A stretch of DNA of 64,000 nt, taken from contig CANJUD010000012.1 in assembly GCA_947477885.1 (NCBI GenBank), positions 53,725 to 117,724 on the forward strand. The letters run 5' to 3'. The notes beneath the pieces were generated by a model that worked only from the letters and a program-made list of their open reading frames with translations, searched no databases and was not told the DNA's origin. Positions 8,196 through 17,764 of this stretch are shown piece after piece. Both the position numbers and the translations under genes were made by a program. The DNA is from Bacteroidota bacterium (lineage in GTDB: Bacteria; Bacteroidota; Bacteroidia; UKL13-3). The number at the start of each line of letters is the position of its first letter. Within the stretch, counting starts at the first letter, position 1.

Positions 8196-9503
8196 TTATT
8201 TCAAGCCAAAAGCTTTTTTCAATTTATCTACATAATCCAATTTTTCCCAAGTGAAAAGTTCCACTTTTTTGGTAACTTTTTTACCATCGGGGCTACTGAA
8301 AGTTTTGGTTACTATTTCGTTTTTACGACCCATATGACCATAAGAAGCAGTTTCTAAATAGATAGGCTCACGCAATTTCAAACGTTGCTCAATTGCATAT
8401 GGACGTAAGTCAAAAACTTCTGAAAGTTTGTTGGCGATATCACCATCATGCATCACTTTACCTTTTTTGTCTTTCACTTTGCAAGAGCCATAAGTATTCA
8501 CAAACAAACCAACTGGTTTTGCTACGCCAATAGCATAAGCAACTTGAACGAGCACTTGGTCGCACATTCCGCTAGCTACCATATTTTTTGCGATATGACG
8601 AGTAGCATACGCTGCACTACGGTCTACTTTGCTGGGATCTTTGCCACTGAATGCACCACCTCCGTGAGCACCTTTGCCACCATAAGTATCAACGATAATT
8701 TTACGGCCCGTTAAACCTGTATCACCATGCGGTCCACCGATAACAAATTTTCCAGTAGGGTTAATATGATAAGTGATTTTGCTATTGAATAATTTTTTGT
8801 ACTCAGGATATTTTTTGGTAACACGGGGAATCAAAATATTCACCATATCATCATATATTTTGTCAAGCATTGCTTTATCTGCAGCAGCTTCGTCTTTTGC
8901 ACTAGCTGTTTTTGGTTTAACAAAATCATCATGCTGGGTACTGATAACGATGGTATCAATACGTTGTGGCTTATGATCGTCGCTATATTCAATAGTAACT
9001 TGGCTTTTGGTATCGGGTCTCAAATATTTTATTTGTTTGTCTTCACGACGCAAATCGCTAAGTTCACGTAATAATATATGAGCCAAGTCCAAAGCCAAAG
9101 GCATATAGTTAGATGTTTCGTTAGTAGCATAACCGAACATCATTCCTTGGTCGCCGGCACCTTGGTCTTCACGTTTTTTCTTGTCGACACCACGATTGAT
9201 ATCAGCACTTTGCTCGTGAATAGCACTTAGTATTCCACAGCTATTTGCATCAAACATATATTCGCTTTTTGTATAACCAATTTTGGCTATCACTGCACGA
9301 ACGATGCTTTGCACATCAAGATATGATTTTGATTTTACTTCGCCCGCTACAACTACTTGACCAGTGGTTACAAGTGTTTCGCAAGCCACTTTCGATTCAG
9401 GATCGAAAGCTAAAAAATTGTCAATTAGTCCGTCAGAAATCTGATCGGCTACTTTGTCTGGATGTCCTTCTGATACGGACTCTGAGGTGAATAGATATGC
9501 CAT
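8196..9503 (-). CDS. metK: S-adenosylmethionine synthetase
   Basis: A 435-residue cytoplasmic enzyme making S-adenosylmethionine from methionine and ATP. Family motifs are complete: N-terminal [19 protein letters not shown], the ATP-binding [13 protein letters not shown], and the phosphate loop [19 protein letters not shown]. It is slightly longer than E. coli MetK (384), with insertions near residues 165-215, which I recall as usual in Bacteroidota. It has its own TTG-N19-TAnnTTTG promoter about 110 nt upstream. The leader shows no SAM riboswitch that I can recognise. Confidence 0.97.
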   Translation of the reverse strand: MAYLFTSESVSEGHPDKVADQISDGLIDNFLAFDPESKVACETLVTTGQVVVAGEVKSKSYLDVQSIVRAVIAKIGYTKSEYMFDANSCGILSAIHEQSADINRGVDKKKREDQGAGDQGMMFGYATNETSNYMPLALDLAHILLRELSDLRREDKQIKYLRPDTKSQVTIEYSDDHKPQRIDTIVISTQHDDFVKPKTASAKDEAAADKAMLDKIYDDMVNILIPRVTKKYPEYKKLFNSKITYHINPTGKFVIGGPHGDTGLTGRKIIVDTYGGKGAHGGGAFSGKDPSKVDRSAAYATRHIAKNMVASGMCDQVLVQVAYAIGVAKPVGLFVNTYGSCKVKDKKGKVMHDGDIANKLSEVFDLRPYAIEQRLKLREPIYLETASYGHMGRKNEIVTKTFSSPDGKKVTKKVELFTWEKLDYVDKLKKAFGLK

Positions 9504-9537
9504 TTATTATTTATTGATTTATTGATTTACGATTGCT

Positions 9538-9562
9538 GTCATCCTGAGCGAAGTCGAAGGAT
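9538..9562. repeat. Dispersed intergenic repeat copy in the metK leader
   Basis: A second copy of the ctgagcgaagtcgaag word (compare 4453-4478) lies within the transcribed leader of metK, so any hairpin it forms would be in the mRNA. Confidence 0.65.
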
Positions 9563-9615
9563 GATTTATTTTCCTAGGCTTATTATAACAATATATTGAA
9601 GCTTAAAAAGAGGTG

Positions 9616-9646
9616 CAAAAGTAAGCCCATTATCTTTATAATCAAA
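9616..9646 (-). promoter_or_regulatory. metK promoter
   Basis: On the minus strand, TTTG (9643-9646), a 19-nt spacer, then TACTTTTG (9616-9623) match the Bacteroidota TTG-N17-23-TAnnTTTG consensus. The predicted leader is a little over 100 nt. Confidence 0.75.
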
Positions 9647-9681
9647 ATGTATGAGGAAGATTGATACCTGCAGATAGTCGA

Positions 9682-10125
9682 TTATCTCAATTTCTGAAAG
9701 AACTCTTTAAGTAAGGCTGACGACTCACCAGCCATTAATCCATTTTCTAATATTGTAGCAGGATGCAAAATATTTTTACCTAATTGTGAGAATCCTCTTT
9801 TCTGATCGGATGCACCAAAAATAACTTTGGCAGGCCTTGCCCAAAATATCGCACCCGCACACATCACACATGGTTCAAGGGTTATATATATAGTGCACTC
9901 TTCCAAATATTTTGAACCCAAATGATTGGCAGCCGCTGTTATTGCTTGCATCTCCGCATGAGCTGTTACATCATGCAATCGCTCGGTGAGATTATGTCCT
10001 TTCCCAATTATCCGATTATTACAAACCACAACAACACCAACAGGAACTTCATCCGCCTCAAATGCACGGTGGGCTTCCTTCATCGCCTCCCGCATCCAAT
10101 ATTCATCATTAAAAACTTCTATCAT
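9682..10125 (-). CDS. tadA: tRNA adenosine(34) deaminase
   Basis: A 147-residue zinc deaminase that converts A34 of tRNA-Arg to inosine. The catalytic H-A-E is at residues 56-58 and the zinc ligands P-C-V-M-C at 85-89, as in TadA. The frame is open back to a TTG at 10134, but that TTG is the tail of a -7-like box (CACATTTG, 10132-10139), so the ATG at 10125 (MIEVFNDEYW), 7 nt beyond it, is the better start. The message is then essentially leaderless. It lies between divergent aspS and co-oriented metK with its own promoter. Confidence 0.93.
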   Translation of the reverse strand: MIEVFNDEYWMREAMKEAHRAFEADEVPVGVVVVCNNRIIGKGHNLTERLHDVTAHAEMQAITAAANHLGSKYLEECTIYITLEPCVMCAGAIFWARPAKVIFGASDQKRGFSQLGKNILHPATILENGLMAGESSALLKEFFQKLR

Positions 10126-10131
10126 ATACCG

Positions 10132-10139
10132 CAAATGTG
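10132..10139 (-). promoter_or_regulatory. -7 box of tadA abutting the start codon
   Basis: CACATTTG on the minus strand differs from TAnnTTTG only at the first base. Its last base is 7 nt before the ATG at 10125, leaving almost no leader. Confidence 0.5.
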
Positions 10140-10264
10140 GGCGTAAAACTAATAATACCGATAAGGTATCTGTAAAATAATTTATTTTTTAATGGAGAAC
10201 AGATACACTGTCGGTATTTACCATTGCAATTTTATAAAAACTATTTTATAAAAAGCAATTGGTA

Positions 10265-10272
10265 TAACTTTG
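10265..10272 (+). promoter_or_regulatory. -7 box of aspS with a long leader
   Basis: TAACTTTG is a perfect TAnnTTTG. The implied aspS leader is about 130 nt and includes a hairpin (gtggttg 10309-10315 with caaccac 10327-10333) and three 14-bp tandem units before the ATG. I see no T-box features. Confidence 0.55.
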
Positions 10273-10362
10273 CAAGCGAAATTTATAAATAATTTTGGCT
10301 CCACGTTAGTGGTTGGTCACAAGACACAACCACAGGCATATATAAGCAAGCCGGCGTAAGCT

Positions 10363-10404
10363 ACTGATTACTGACCACTGATTACTGACCACTGATTACT
10401 GACT
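10363..10404 (+). repeat. Three 14-bp tandem units before aspS
   Basis: The unit actgattactgacc repeats three times (third copy ends gact), finishing 6 nt before the aspS ATG. A related 14-bp word (agtggtcagtggtt) occurs twice at 61479-61506, and a looser version at 46863-46892. Confidence 0.85.
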
Positions 10405-10410
10405 ACTAAT

Positions 10411-12171
10411 ATGTATAGAACCAATACCTGCGGAGAATTGACCCTCGTCAATGCCGGCCAAACCGTAACCCTAGCCGGATGGCTGCAAAAAAGTCGCGAC
10501 CTTGGCGGACTCACTTTTATCGATTTGCGCGACCGCTATGGAATCACACAACTCACGTTTAACATGGATGTGAATGCAGCATTGTGCGAACAAGCTCGCA
10601 AACTAGGTCGTGAGTTTGTATTACAAATTACTGGAACTGTATGTGAGCGTTCATCCAAAAATTTAAAAATGCCCACTGGCGAAATAGAGATTGACGTTAC
10701 TGATTTGAAAGTACTTAATGCGGCCAATACTCCACCATTTACTATAGAAGATGAAACCGATGGCGGTGACGAACTGCGCATGAAATATCGCTACCTCGAC
10801 ATCAGGAGAAATCCGGTAAAAGAAAAATTGATGCTGCGTCACGAAATGATGAAGTATACCAGAAGCTTTATGGATGCCGAAAATTTTGTGGAAGTAGAAA
10901 CACCAGTTCTTATTAAATCAACACCCGAAGGTGCCAGAGATTTTATTGTGCCCAGCCGATTGAATCCAGGACAGTTTTACGCTTTGCCTCAGAGTCCGCA
11001 AACGTTTAAACAATTATTGATGGTGGCCGGAATGGACCGCTATTTTCAAATGGTGAAATGCTTTAGAGATGAGGATTTGCGTGCCGATAGGCAACCCGAG
11101 TTTACACAAATAGATTGTGAAATGAGTTTTGTGGAACGTGAAGATATATTAAACTTATTCGAAAATTTAGTGCGTCACTTATTCAAAAAAGTAAAGGGCG
11201 TTGATATACCCACCATGATGCGGATGCAATACGCAGATGCCATACGGTACTATGGCTGCGACAAACCCGATTTGCGTTTTGATATGAAATTTGTGGAACT
11301 AAAAAGTGCTACGAATGATATAGTTTCCGGAGCAGGATTTGGCGTATTCGACAATGCCGAATTGGTACTCGCTATCAATGCAAAAAATGCTGCGTTATAT
11401 ACGCGTAAGCAATTGGATGAATTGACCGAATGGGTGAAAGACCCACGCCGTGGCATGAGCGGATTGATATATGCCCGTGTGGAAGCCGATGGCACCGTAA
11501 AATCATCGGTAGATAAATTTTACGACCAAGAAAAATTACAAGCATGGGCAAAAGCCTGCGATGCAAGTGCGGGTGATTTGATTTTAATATTATGTGGCGG
11601 CACTGACAAAACCCGCAAAGCCATGGGCGACCTACGTTTGGAGATGGGCAATAGATTTGAATTGCGTGACCCCAATACATATATATGTTTGTGGGTTCTC
11701 GATTTTCCTTTACTCGAATGGAACGAAGATGATAAACGTTGGTACGCTATGCACCATCCTTTCACTTCGCCCGTGCCTGAGCATCTTGATATGTTAAATA
11801 CAAACCCAGGAGCTGTAAATGCAAATGCGTATGATATGGTAATAAATGGTGTGGAAGTAGGCGGAGGTTCTATCCGTATACATGATAGAACACTACAATC
11901 AAAATTATTTGAGGTATTAGGTTTTACTGCCGATGAAGCCAAAGAACAATTTGGATTTTTATTAAATGCATTTGAATTTGGAGCACCCCCACATGGTGGA
12001 ATCGCCTTTGGTTTCGACAGACTATGTAGCCTATTTGGCGGCAGTGAAAGCATCCGTGACTATATAGCGTTCCCTAAAAATAATTCAGGCCGCGATGTAA
12101 TGATTGATGCCCCAGGACCTGTTGCTAGCAAGGAATTGGATATAGTGGGGATTAAGCTTAATAATATATAA
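10411..12171 (+). CDS. aspS: Aspartyl-tRNA synthetase
   Basis: A 586-residue class II synthetase of the bacterial type. An N-terminal anticodon-binding OB fold (about 1-110, [20 protein letters not shown]) is followed by the catalytic core with motif 2 ([18 protein letters not shown], near 220-240), the bacterial GAD insertion (about 290-410) and motif 3 (GIAFGFDRL, near 530-540). Length is normal. It charges tRNA-Asp; whether it also charges tRNA-Asn depends on asnS/gatCAB, not visible here. A tandem-repeat leader precedes it. Confidence 0.97.
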   Translation: MYRTNTCGELTLVNAGQTVTLAGWLQKSRDLGGLTFIDLRDRYGITQLTFNMDVNAALCEQARKLGREFVLQITGTVCERSSKNLKMPTGEIEIDVTDLKVLNAANTPPFTIEDETDGGDELRMKYRYLDIRRNPVKEKLMLRHEMMKYTRSFMDAENFVEVETPVLIKSTPEGARDFIVPSRLNPGQFYALPQSPQTFKQLLMVAGMDRYFQMVKCFRDEDLRADRQPEFTQIDCEMSFVEREDILNLFENLVRHLFKKVKGVDIPTMMRMQYADAIRYYGCDKPDLRFDMKFVELKSATNDIVSGAGFGVFDNAELVLAINAKNAALYTRKQLDELTEWVKDPRRGMSGLIYARVEADGTVKSSVDKFYDQEKLQAWAKACDASAGDLILILCGGTDKTRKAMGDLRLEMGNRFELRDPNTYICLWVLDFPLLEWNEDDKRWYAMHHPFTSPVPEHLDMLNTNPGAVNANAYDMVINGVEVGGGSIRIHDRTLQSKLFEVLGFTADEAKEQFGFLLNAFEFGAPPHGGIAFGFDRLCSLFGGSESIRDYIAFPKNNSGRDVMIDAPGPVASKELDIVGIKLNNI

Positions 12172-12181
12172 TTACGAATAT

Positions 12182-12244
12182 CAAATTACGAATTACGATA
12201 TATTAGTATATCATTCCTGATTTGAAATTCGTAATTCGTAATTT
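12182..12244. repeat. Inverted repeat of an acgaatt word
   Basis: caaattacgaattacga (12182-12198) pairs with tcgtaattcgtaattt (12229-12244); the loop itself holds gatata/tatatc. It starts 11 nt after aspS and ends 9 nt before the next ATG, and may act as the aspS 3' hairpin. Confidence 0.7.
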
Positions 12245-12252
12245 ATATAATA

Positions 12253-12672
12253 ATGTCCACCGAAAAAAGATTCCCCATCCCACCTTTCAATTTCGAAACT
12301 GCCACCGAGAAAGTTCAGTTTGCGGAGAATGCTTGGAATACCAAAGACCCAGAAAAGGTAAGCCTGGCCTATACCATCGATACCGAATGGAGAAACAGAA
12401 CCAAGTTTTTAAAAGGGCGTGAAGAAGTGAAAACATTCCTCATAAAAAAATGGGAAAAGGAACTGGACTACAAACTCAAAAAAGAATTGTGGAGTTTTAC
12501 TGATAACAAAATCGGTGTCCGTTTTGAATATGAATGGCATGATGCCAGCGGACAGTGTTACCGCTCCTACGGCAATGAAATGTGGGAGTTTGACGAGAAT
12601 GGCTATATGAAAAAGCGTTTTGCCAGTATCAATGATTTGATGATCGATGAGGCAGATAGGAAGTTGAGATAA
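12253..12672 (+). CDS. NTF2-like protein, DUF1348 type
   Basis: A 139-residue soluble protein with no signal peptide. It resembles the DUF1348/NTF2-like alpha+beta barrel family ([74 protein letters not shown]). The family folds into a cone with a pocket; no reaction is established, so only the fold is claimed. It lies alone between aspS and a membrane-protein gene, preceded by a palindromic repeat and without a clear -7 box, so read-through from aspS is possible. Confidence 0.8.
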   Translation: MSTEKRFPIPPFNFETATEKVQFAENAWNTKDPEKVSLAYTIDTEWRNRTKFLKGREEVKTFLIKKWEKELDYKLKKELWSFTDNKIGVRFEYEWHDASGQCYRSYGNEMWEFDENGYMKKRFASINDLMIDEADRKLR

Positions 12673-12812
12673 TTAATTTCCTTTAAAAAAAAATACTGCC
12701 AATACCCTTAACCCGTTTGGGTTCTTGTTCGTTCGATGTGTTTTCCATTACTCAAAAATATGGCAACCCAACTTCATTTACAAACCATGCCTGTTCAATT
12801 GCGGTTTTATAA

Positions 12813-12820
12813 TATCTTTG
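12813..12820 (+). promoter_or_regulatory. -7 box inside the open frame of the DUF6427-like gene
   Basis: TATCTTTG is a perfect TAnnTTTG that ends 6 nt before an in-frame ATG at 12826. It shows that the ~90 bases of open frame before it are probably not translated. Confidence 0.6.
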
Positions 12821-12825
12821 CACAG

Positions 12826-13827
12826 ATGGTTTTTATTTTCAAATCGCAGAAGGCAATATTGATTGCCATGCTGGCAATTCTGGCTTTTATCATAAAGGGT
12901 ATGTATATACTTGAACCAGTAGCTCTGGATGTCAAAACCAATAATTATTTTGGTGATGTGTTGATGCAAATTTTTGCGAACACACCATTAAAAGCCCAAT
13001 ATGTTATTGCTACTTTCATTATCTTATTGCAAGCCATGTTTATTAATTGGATTGTTAAAAAATTCGAACTTCTAGAAAAATATTCATGGCTACCTGCACT
13101 CTCCTTCGTTTTACTAACAGCTGCACTGCCGCAAACAAATCAATTATCCCCACAATTGTTTGCCAACTTTTTTATACTTGCTGCCATCTGGAAATTATTC
13201 ACTTTATATAAATCTGAATATTCTAACAAACATATATTTGAATTGGGATTTATATGTTCGCTTGCAACATTGATTCGGTTCGAACTTATATATTTGCTTC
13301 CACTTATATTATATGCACTGGGTGTGTTACGGGTACCAAATTTCAGAGAAATGTTGCTCACATTATTGGGTTTTATTACCCCTATTTATATATTGGCATC
13401 TTTCTTATATATATTTAAAGTACAAGATGGTGCTATTGATTTAATAACACGCAATTTTTATAAATTTAACGAATTAAATTGGGGAAAGTATTATACTTGG
13501 ATTCCCTTGGGACTATTGGTAATTATGTATCTGGCGGGGGCTATCATTATGCAAGAAAATATCCATAAAAGTATGCTAAAAATACGTAAAATGCTTCGAA
13601 TTATTATTATACTTTTCCCAGTTACCATTGCCATTGCTTTTATCGATTATGAAAACCTGCAAAATAATTTAATATATATCTTGGCTCCAACTTCTATATT
13701 GGTAGCAAACTACTTGCTACAACCAAGATGGTATTGGTTTAAAGAATTAATGATCACTATAATTATCGCCGCTGAGATATATTTACCTTTAATGGAGAAA
13801 TATGATATACATTTATTGGCTCCTTAA
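12826..13827 (+). CDS. DUF6427-like polytopic membrane protein
   Basis: A 333-residue protein with about nine hydrophobic helices (AILIAMLAILAFIIKGMYI, YVIATFIILLQAMFINWIV, LYLSPLI-type stretches to the end). It resembles the Bacteroidota DUF6427 family, whose function is unknown. The frame is open back to 12736, but the extra 30 residues cover a perfect -7 box; the ATG at 12826 (MVFIFKSQKA) gives the N-terminus expected from the family and follows the box by 6 nt. It is 12 bp upstream of a TPR gene. A lipid- or glycan-related role is possible but unsupported. Confidence 0.7.
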   Translation: MVFIFKSQKAILIAMLAILAFIIKGMYILEPVALDVKTNNYFGDVLMQIFANTPLKAQYVIATFIILLQAMFINWIVKKFELLEKYSWLPALSFVLLTAALPQTNQLSPQLFANFFILAAIWKLFTLYKSEYSNKHIFELGFICSLATLIRFELIYLLPLILYALGVLRVPNFREMLLTLLGFITPIYILASFLYIFKVQDGAIDLITRNFYKFNELNWGKYYTWIPLGLLVIMYLAGAIIMQENIHKSMLKIRKMLRIIIILFPVTIAIAFIDYENLQNNLIYILAPTSILVANYLLQPRWYWFKELMITIIIAAEIYLPLMEKYDIHLLAP

Positions 13828-13839
13828 AACAGACGAAAG

Positions 13840-15771
13840 ATGAAAGACGAAAAGATATTAGACAAAGGTATTCAGAAAGACAACTCAGCTCCTCCCCTAA
13901 AGGGAGAAGGTACCTCTCCCCGCTCCTTTGGAGAGGTTCCGAATCTTATTCGGAAGGGGGTGAGGTGTGCGAAAGCCCTGTGTGTCATCCTCCTCATCCT
14001 CCTCCCTTCAATCACCCTTGCCCAAGGTAACGACGAACAACTCGCCAATCAATATTTCATGAATGGGGAATTTGATAAAGCAACTGTAGTTTACGAAAGT
14101 CTAATTGCATATAATCCCAGCTCTCCCTTTATTTATGAACGTTTGATGGATTGTTATCTCAAAACAAAAAAAGCAGAACAGGCAGAAACACTGGCAAAGA
14201 AACAAGTAAAAAGATATGAATTGGTGCAACAATATAAAGTAGATGTTTATTGGCTGCAATTAATACAGGGTAAAAAAGATAAAGGTAATAAAAGTTTTGA
14301 AAAACTATTAAAAGGAATTGCTCCAATAAAATTTGAATTTGAAAAAAATGCTGAAGCTTTTATCAAACGCAAACTATATAATGATGCTTTTAAAGTATAT
14401 GAAAGAGGTAGAACTGAATTAGGGGACAAACGCCTATTCAGCATGGATTTAGGACAGCTATATAGTATTACTGGCGAGAAAGAAAAAATGTTTCAGGAAT
14501 ATTTCGATGCCCTAGAAAATGATGTGACGCAATTGGAAACAGTGCAAGGCAATTTGCAAAAATATATGGATGATAGTGCCGACGCGAATTTATTCAAAAG
14601 TATATTAAACAAAAAAGCGCAAGAGAAAGTTGGCTACGAACAATTCATCGAAATGTTGGTATGGTTTGCTGTGCAAGAACATGATTTTATGGGGGCATTT
14701 ATACAAGTGCGTGCTATTGATAGAAAACAAAACTTATATGGCAATCGTGTAATACAACTTGCTTTTATCGCAAGGGACAATAAAGCCTATGCTGCTGCCG
14801 GAAAGATGTTGCAATACATAGTATCATTGGGAAAAGAACTGCCAAACTATTATAATGCACGCGAAATGTTAATTGATATTCGCTACCGACAAATCAACTC
14901 AGGCAATTTTGAAAAAAATGATATACTCGTTTTTGAAAAAGAATGTATTGATTATATAAAAACAGAAGGGGCTAATAGTTATACCATGAACACCGTAAAA
15001 CTGCTAGCTGAATTGGAAGCATACTATTTAAACAAACCAGATACAGCAATACAACTTTTAAATAACCTTATTGAAACACAGCGACTACCAGCCAAGTTCG
15101 CCGCCGATTGTAAATTAATGTTGGGTGATGTATATATACTCACCGGAGAATATTATATGCCTGTATTATTATATGGTCAGGTTGATAAGGATTTCACAGA
15201 AGACGCACTGGGACAAGAAGCAAAATTTCGCAATGCAAAACTCAGTTATTATAAAGGAGATTTCGAATGGGCACAATCGCAATTGGAAGTACTGAAAAGT
15301 GCAACTTCACAACTTATTTCAAATAATTCTATTGAACTATCATTATTGATATTAGACAATACAGGAATGGATTCTACTGAAGATGCCATGAAAATGTATG
15401 CAGCAGCTGAGTTACTTATTTTCCAAAATAAATTCGATGAAGCTACTAAAAAATTAGATAGTATATATACAGTTTTTCCGCAGCACAGTTTGAGTGATGA
15501 AATATTATATGCCAAGGCAAAAATGCTACGTCGCGAACACAAATGGATAGAATGTTTAGAAAATCTAGATAAAATTTTCACAGTATATAAAACCGATATA
15601 CTTGCTGACAATGCATTGTTCGATGCCGCCGAAATATATGAGAACAATTTGAACGATAAAAATAAAGCCAAGGAACTTTACGAAAAACTCTTCAACGACT
15701 ATCCTGGCAGTGTGTTCAGTGTAGAAGCAAGGAAACGTTTCAGGCAGTTACGGGGTGATGCGATGAATTAA
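13840..15771 (+). CDS. Secreted TPR-repeat protein
   Basis: A 643-residue protein with a signal-like segment at residues 45-61 (LCVILLILLPSITLAQG) followed by repeated TPR units (NEQYFMNG-type starts, YYKGDFEWAQSQLEVLK, AAEIYENNLNDKNKAKELY) to the C-terminus. Family knowledge: such proteins act as periplasmic scaffolds. The first 40 residues are odd: they translate a GC-rich intergenic-type repeat (13884-13966) and make the signal peptide too internal. A GTG at 13960 preceded by ggaaggggg would give MRCAKALCVILLILL, a normal signal peptide, and may be the real start. The longer frame is listed because both are open. Confidence 0.75.
   Translation: MKDEKILDKGIQKDNSAPPLKGEGTSPRSFGEVPNLIRKGVRCAKALCVILLILLPSITLAQGNDEQLANQYFMNGEFDKATVVYESLIAYNPSSPFIYERLMDCYLKTKKAEQAETLAKKQVKRYELVQQYKVDVYWLQLIQGKKDKGNKSFEKLLKGIAPIKFEFEKNAEAFIKRKLYNDAFKVYERGRTELGDKRLFSMDLGQLYSITGEKEKMFQEYFDALENDVTQLETVQGNLQKYMDDSADANLFKSILNKKAQEKVGYEQFIEMLVWFAVQEHDFMGAFIQVRAIDRKQNLYGNRVIQLAFIARDNKAYAAAGKMLQYIVSLGKELPNYYNAREMLIDIRYRQINSGNFEKNDILVFEKECIDYIKTEGANSYTMNTVKLLAELEAYYLNKPDTAIQLLNNLIETQRLPAKFAADCKLMLGDVYILTGEYYMPVLLYGQVDKDFTEDALGQEAKFRNAKLSYYKGDFEWAQSQLEVLKSATSQLISNNSIELSLLILDNTGMDSTEDAMKMYAAAELLIFQNKFDEATKKLDSIYTVFPQHSLSDEILYAKAKMLRREHKWIECLENLDKIFTVYKTDILADNALFDAAEIYENNLNDKNKAKELYEKLFNDYPGSVFSVEARKRFRQLRGDAMN
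13884..13966 (+). repeat. GC-rich intergenic-type repeat inside the 5' end of a TPR gene
   Basis: The block holds cctcccctaaagggag, ctccccgctcctttggagag and the hairpin ccgaatcttattcgg, then gggggtgagg. The hairpin ccgaatcttattcgg recurs at 63785-63799 and 63969-63983. Blocks of this look are normally intergenic in Bacteroidota, so the frame through it is probably fortuitous. Confidence 0.6.
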
Positions 15772-15806
15772 CACAGTATAAAATAATCTCTTTAAATTCC
15801 TTCTTT

Positions 15807-16472
15807 ATGAATTACCAAGTAACATTTACTTTCCTAAAAAAACTAAAAGAAAACAATACCAAAGAATGGCTTGATGCCAACCGCAAACAGTATGAAGTGA
15901 TAAAAAAAGACTTCAATACTTATGTTAAAACTTTGCTCACCGATGTGCAAAAATGGGATAAAGATATCATAGGTCTTGAGCCCAAAGATTGTATATTCCG
16001 TATCAATCGTGATATACGTTTTGCCAAAGACAAATCTCCATACAAAACCAATATAGGTGCCGGTATATCGAAGGGCGGACGCAAATCGATGGCAGCGGGG
16101 TATTATATACATTTAGAGCCTGGAAATAAATCCTTTGTAGCAGGTGGTATGTATATGCCCGAGCCCGATGCGTTAAAAAAAGTTAGACAAGAAATAGATT
16201 ATAATTATCCGGCATTCTTAAAAATCATCAATCAAAAAGATTTCAAAAAATATTTTGAAGAGCTTGGCGGAGACAAATTAATTACTGTTCCCAAAGGCTA
16301 TGATGCAAAAAATCCAGCTATTGAGCATTTGAAACACAAAAATTATTTGATGATGCATCCTATTAAAGATGCTAATTTCAAAAAGCCTGATATATATAAA
16401 CATATCACCCAAGTTTTAAAAGCAATGAAACCATTGGACGACTTTTTAAACGAATCAGTGGCTGATGCTTAA
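15807..16472 (+). CDS. DUF2461 family protein
   Basis: A 221-residue soluble protein matching the DUF2461/TIGR02453 family: the N-terminal FLKKLKENNTKEWLDANRK, the central RINRDIRFAKDKSPYKTNIG and the GYYIHLEPGNKSFVAGGMY segment are its hallmarks. Function is not established. It overlaps the next membrane-protein gene by 8 bp, so the two are probably translationally coupled. Confidence 0.88.
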   Translation: MNYQVTFTFLKKLKENNTKEWLDANRKQYEVIKKDFNTYVKTLLTDVQKWDKDIIGLEPKDCIFRINRDIRFAKDKSPYKTNIGAGISKGGRKSMAAGYYIHLEPGNKSFVAGGMYMPEPDALKKVRQEIDYNYPAFLKIINQKDFKKYFEELGGDKLITVPKGYDAKNPAIEHLKHKNYLMMHPIKDANFKKPDIYKHITQVLKAMKPLDDFLNESVADA

Positions 16473-17511
16473 GGCTACAAAAATCCTACTCTCTAATAAA
16501 TTATTTCTTGCTATTTTATCGGGCATCGGGGCATTGCTCGTGGTATTTTTATATAATCGTATATTTGATTTTTCGCTAAGTATATATAATCCAAATTATT
16601 GGTCGGTAGATGCAGTGGAATATCGCAATGCGGCCAAACTATTATATAGTGAGGGATTCAGACCTCATATTATCTTATCTGCCGGGTATCCAATAATAAT
16701 AGGCCTTCCAGCATTTTTAATCGGAAATTTTTCGGATTTTGCCCTTGTAAATTGTGGTGTAATCGAAAATATAATGTTCTATTTCCTTTCCTTTGTTTTA
16801 TTGTTTTATATCATCAATAATTATACAAATAAAAAATATGCAAGCATATTTTGTGTTATGTTATGCCTATTCCCTGGCTACAATGCTTTGATTACGGAAA
16901 CAATGGCAGAAATATTTTTTATATTTCTATTATTGCTTTCTTTACGATTATATCAGTTATCATCTATCAAAAGATATAGACTACTCTTTTATATATCCTT
17001 GTCTTTGTTGCTACTAACCAAGCCTATTGTCACTTATCCTGTATTGATAATTTGCTCAGTTTTTCTGATTAGAAGTATCTATTTCTATATCAAACAAAAA
17101 ACATCATATATCAACTATTATAGTGTATTCCCGCTAGCAATATATATGATACAAGGAATTTGGATTTACCAATCATTCCCCATGTACTACTATAATTGTG
17201 TGGGACAAAAAACAATGTATGCATATTTATTGGCAAGGTCGCAGTCGTACGAAACTGGTGAAGAGTTTTCTGATATCAAAAATCATCGAAACCAAGTATT
17301 ACATACTTGTCCGCCTGCACAATTTCCAAAACTCTGCGATAGCTTACTACACGGAGAGTTAAACAAACAAATGCCTCATAATATTCCCAATATTTTCAAT
17401 GCATTACTATACCATATTTTTGTACCTAATATGCAAGACAGTTTCTATAATATAAGTCAATTACAAACCACTGATGACAAACAAATTAAGTTGGAGAACC
17501 GAACTATTTAA
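16465..17511 (+). CDS. Polytopic glycosyltransferase-like membrane protein, N-terminal part
   Basis: 348 residues with roughly seven or eight transmembrane helices and a soluble loop near the end. The layout (first helix, then NPNYWSVDAVEYRNAAKLLYSEG in the first outer loop) resembles GT39/ArnT-type lipid-linked sugar transferases, where an acidic pair in this loop is catalytic; here the VDAVEY acids are candidates. The frame stops at 17511, just where the next frame begins a further block of helices ending with a DRLHIVSVPFLLVIL segment typical of the C-terminal helices of the same family. A frameshift in one ~430-residue gene is therefore likely. Confidence 0.6.
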   Translation: MLKATKILLSNKLFLAILSGIGALLVVFLYNRIFDFSLSIYNPNYWSVDAVEYRNAAKLLYSEGFRPHIILSAGYPIIIGLPAFLIGNFSDFALVNCGVIENIMFYFLSFVLLFYIINNYTNKKYASIFCVMLCLFPGYNALITETMAEIFFIFLLLLSLRLYQLSSIKRYRLLFYISLSLLLLTKPIVTYPVLIICSVFLIRSIYFYIKQKTSYINYYSVFPLAIYMIQGIWIYQSFPMYYYNCVGQKTMYAYLLARSQSYETGEEFSDIKNHRNQVLHTCPPAQFPKLCDSLLHGELNKQMPHNIPNIFNALLYHIFVPNMQDSFYNISQLQTTDDKQIKLENRTI

Positions 17512-17512
17512 T

Positions 17513-17764
17513 ATGAGCAAAAAAGAAAATATAGTCTATATGATTTTATTATTATTATTGTTCCTATATCACACATTTAATATATTTAGAAAACGAAAAC
17601 TGAACGATTTCTTTGTATTGAATCTCATCAGCGTGTTTTTTATAGCACTCTCTGGTATATCCTGCTTTCAAGGCGATAGACTGCATATCGTGAGCGTTCC
17701 ATTCTTATTAGTCATTCTTTCCGCTACCATTTTTCAATTAAAACTAAAAAAACATGCAAGGTAA
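17513..17764 (+). CDS. Membrane fragment, probable C-terminus of the preceding gene
   Basis: 83 residues from the ATG at 17513 (the frame is open from 17474), with three hydrophobic helices. It lies in the +1 frame relative to 16465-17511 and overlaps it if read from 17474. No independent family is recognised. FQGDRLHIVSVPFLLVIL looks like the final helix pair of GT39-like proteins. It overlaps the methylase gene by 11 bp. It is either a genuine small membrane protein or the shifted tail of the upstream gene; I favour the latter. Confidence 0.5.
   Translation: MSKKENIVYMILLLLLFLYHTFNIFRKRKLNDFFVLNLISVFFIALSGISCFQGDRLHIVSVPFLLVILSATIFQLKLKKHAR

Noticed and set aside
9504..9615. SAM riboswitch in the metK leader
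   Set aside because: The leader is AT-rich and holds a dispersed repeat; I see no SAM-I or SAM-II core pattern.
10273..10410. Possible T-box or other riboswitch in the long aspS leader
   Set aside because: There is a hairpin and tandem repeats but no T-box sequence or specifier loop, and T-boxes are not usual in this phylum.
11520..12053. 177-codon minus-strand frame within aspS
   Set aside because: Antisense shadow of aspS; composition is low in charged residues and shows no motif.
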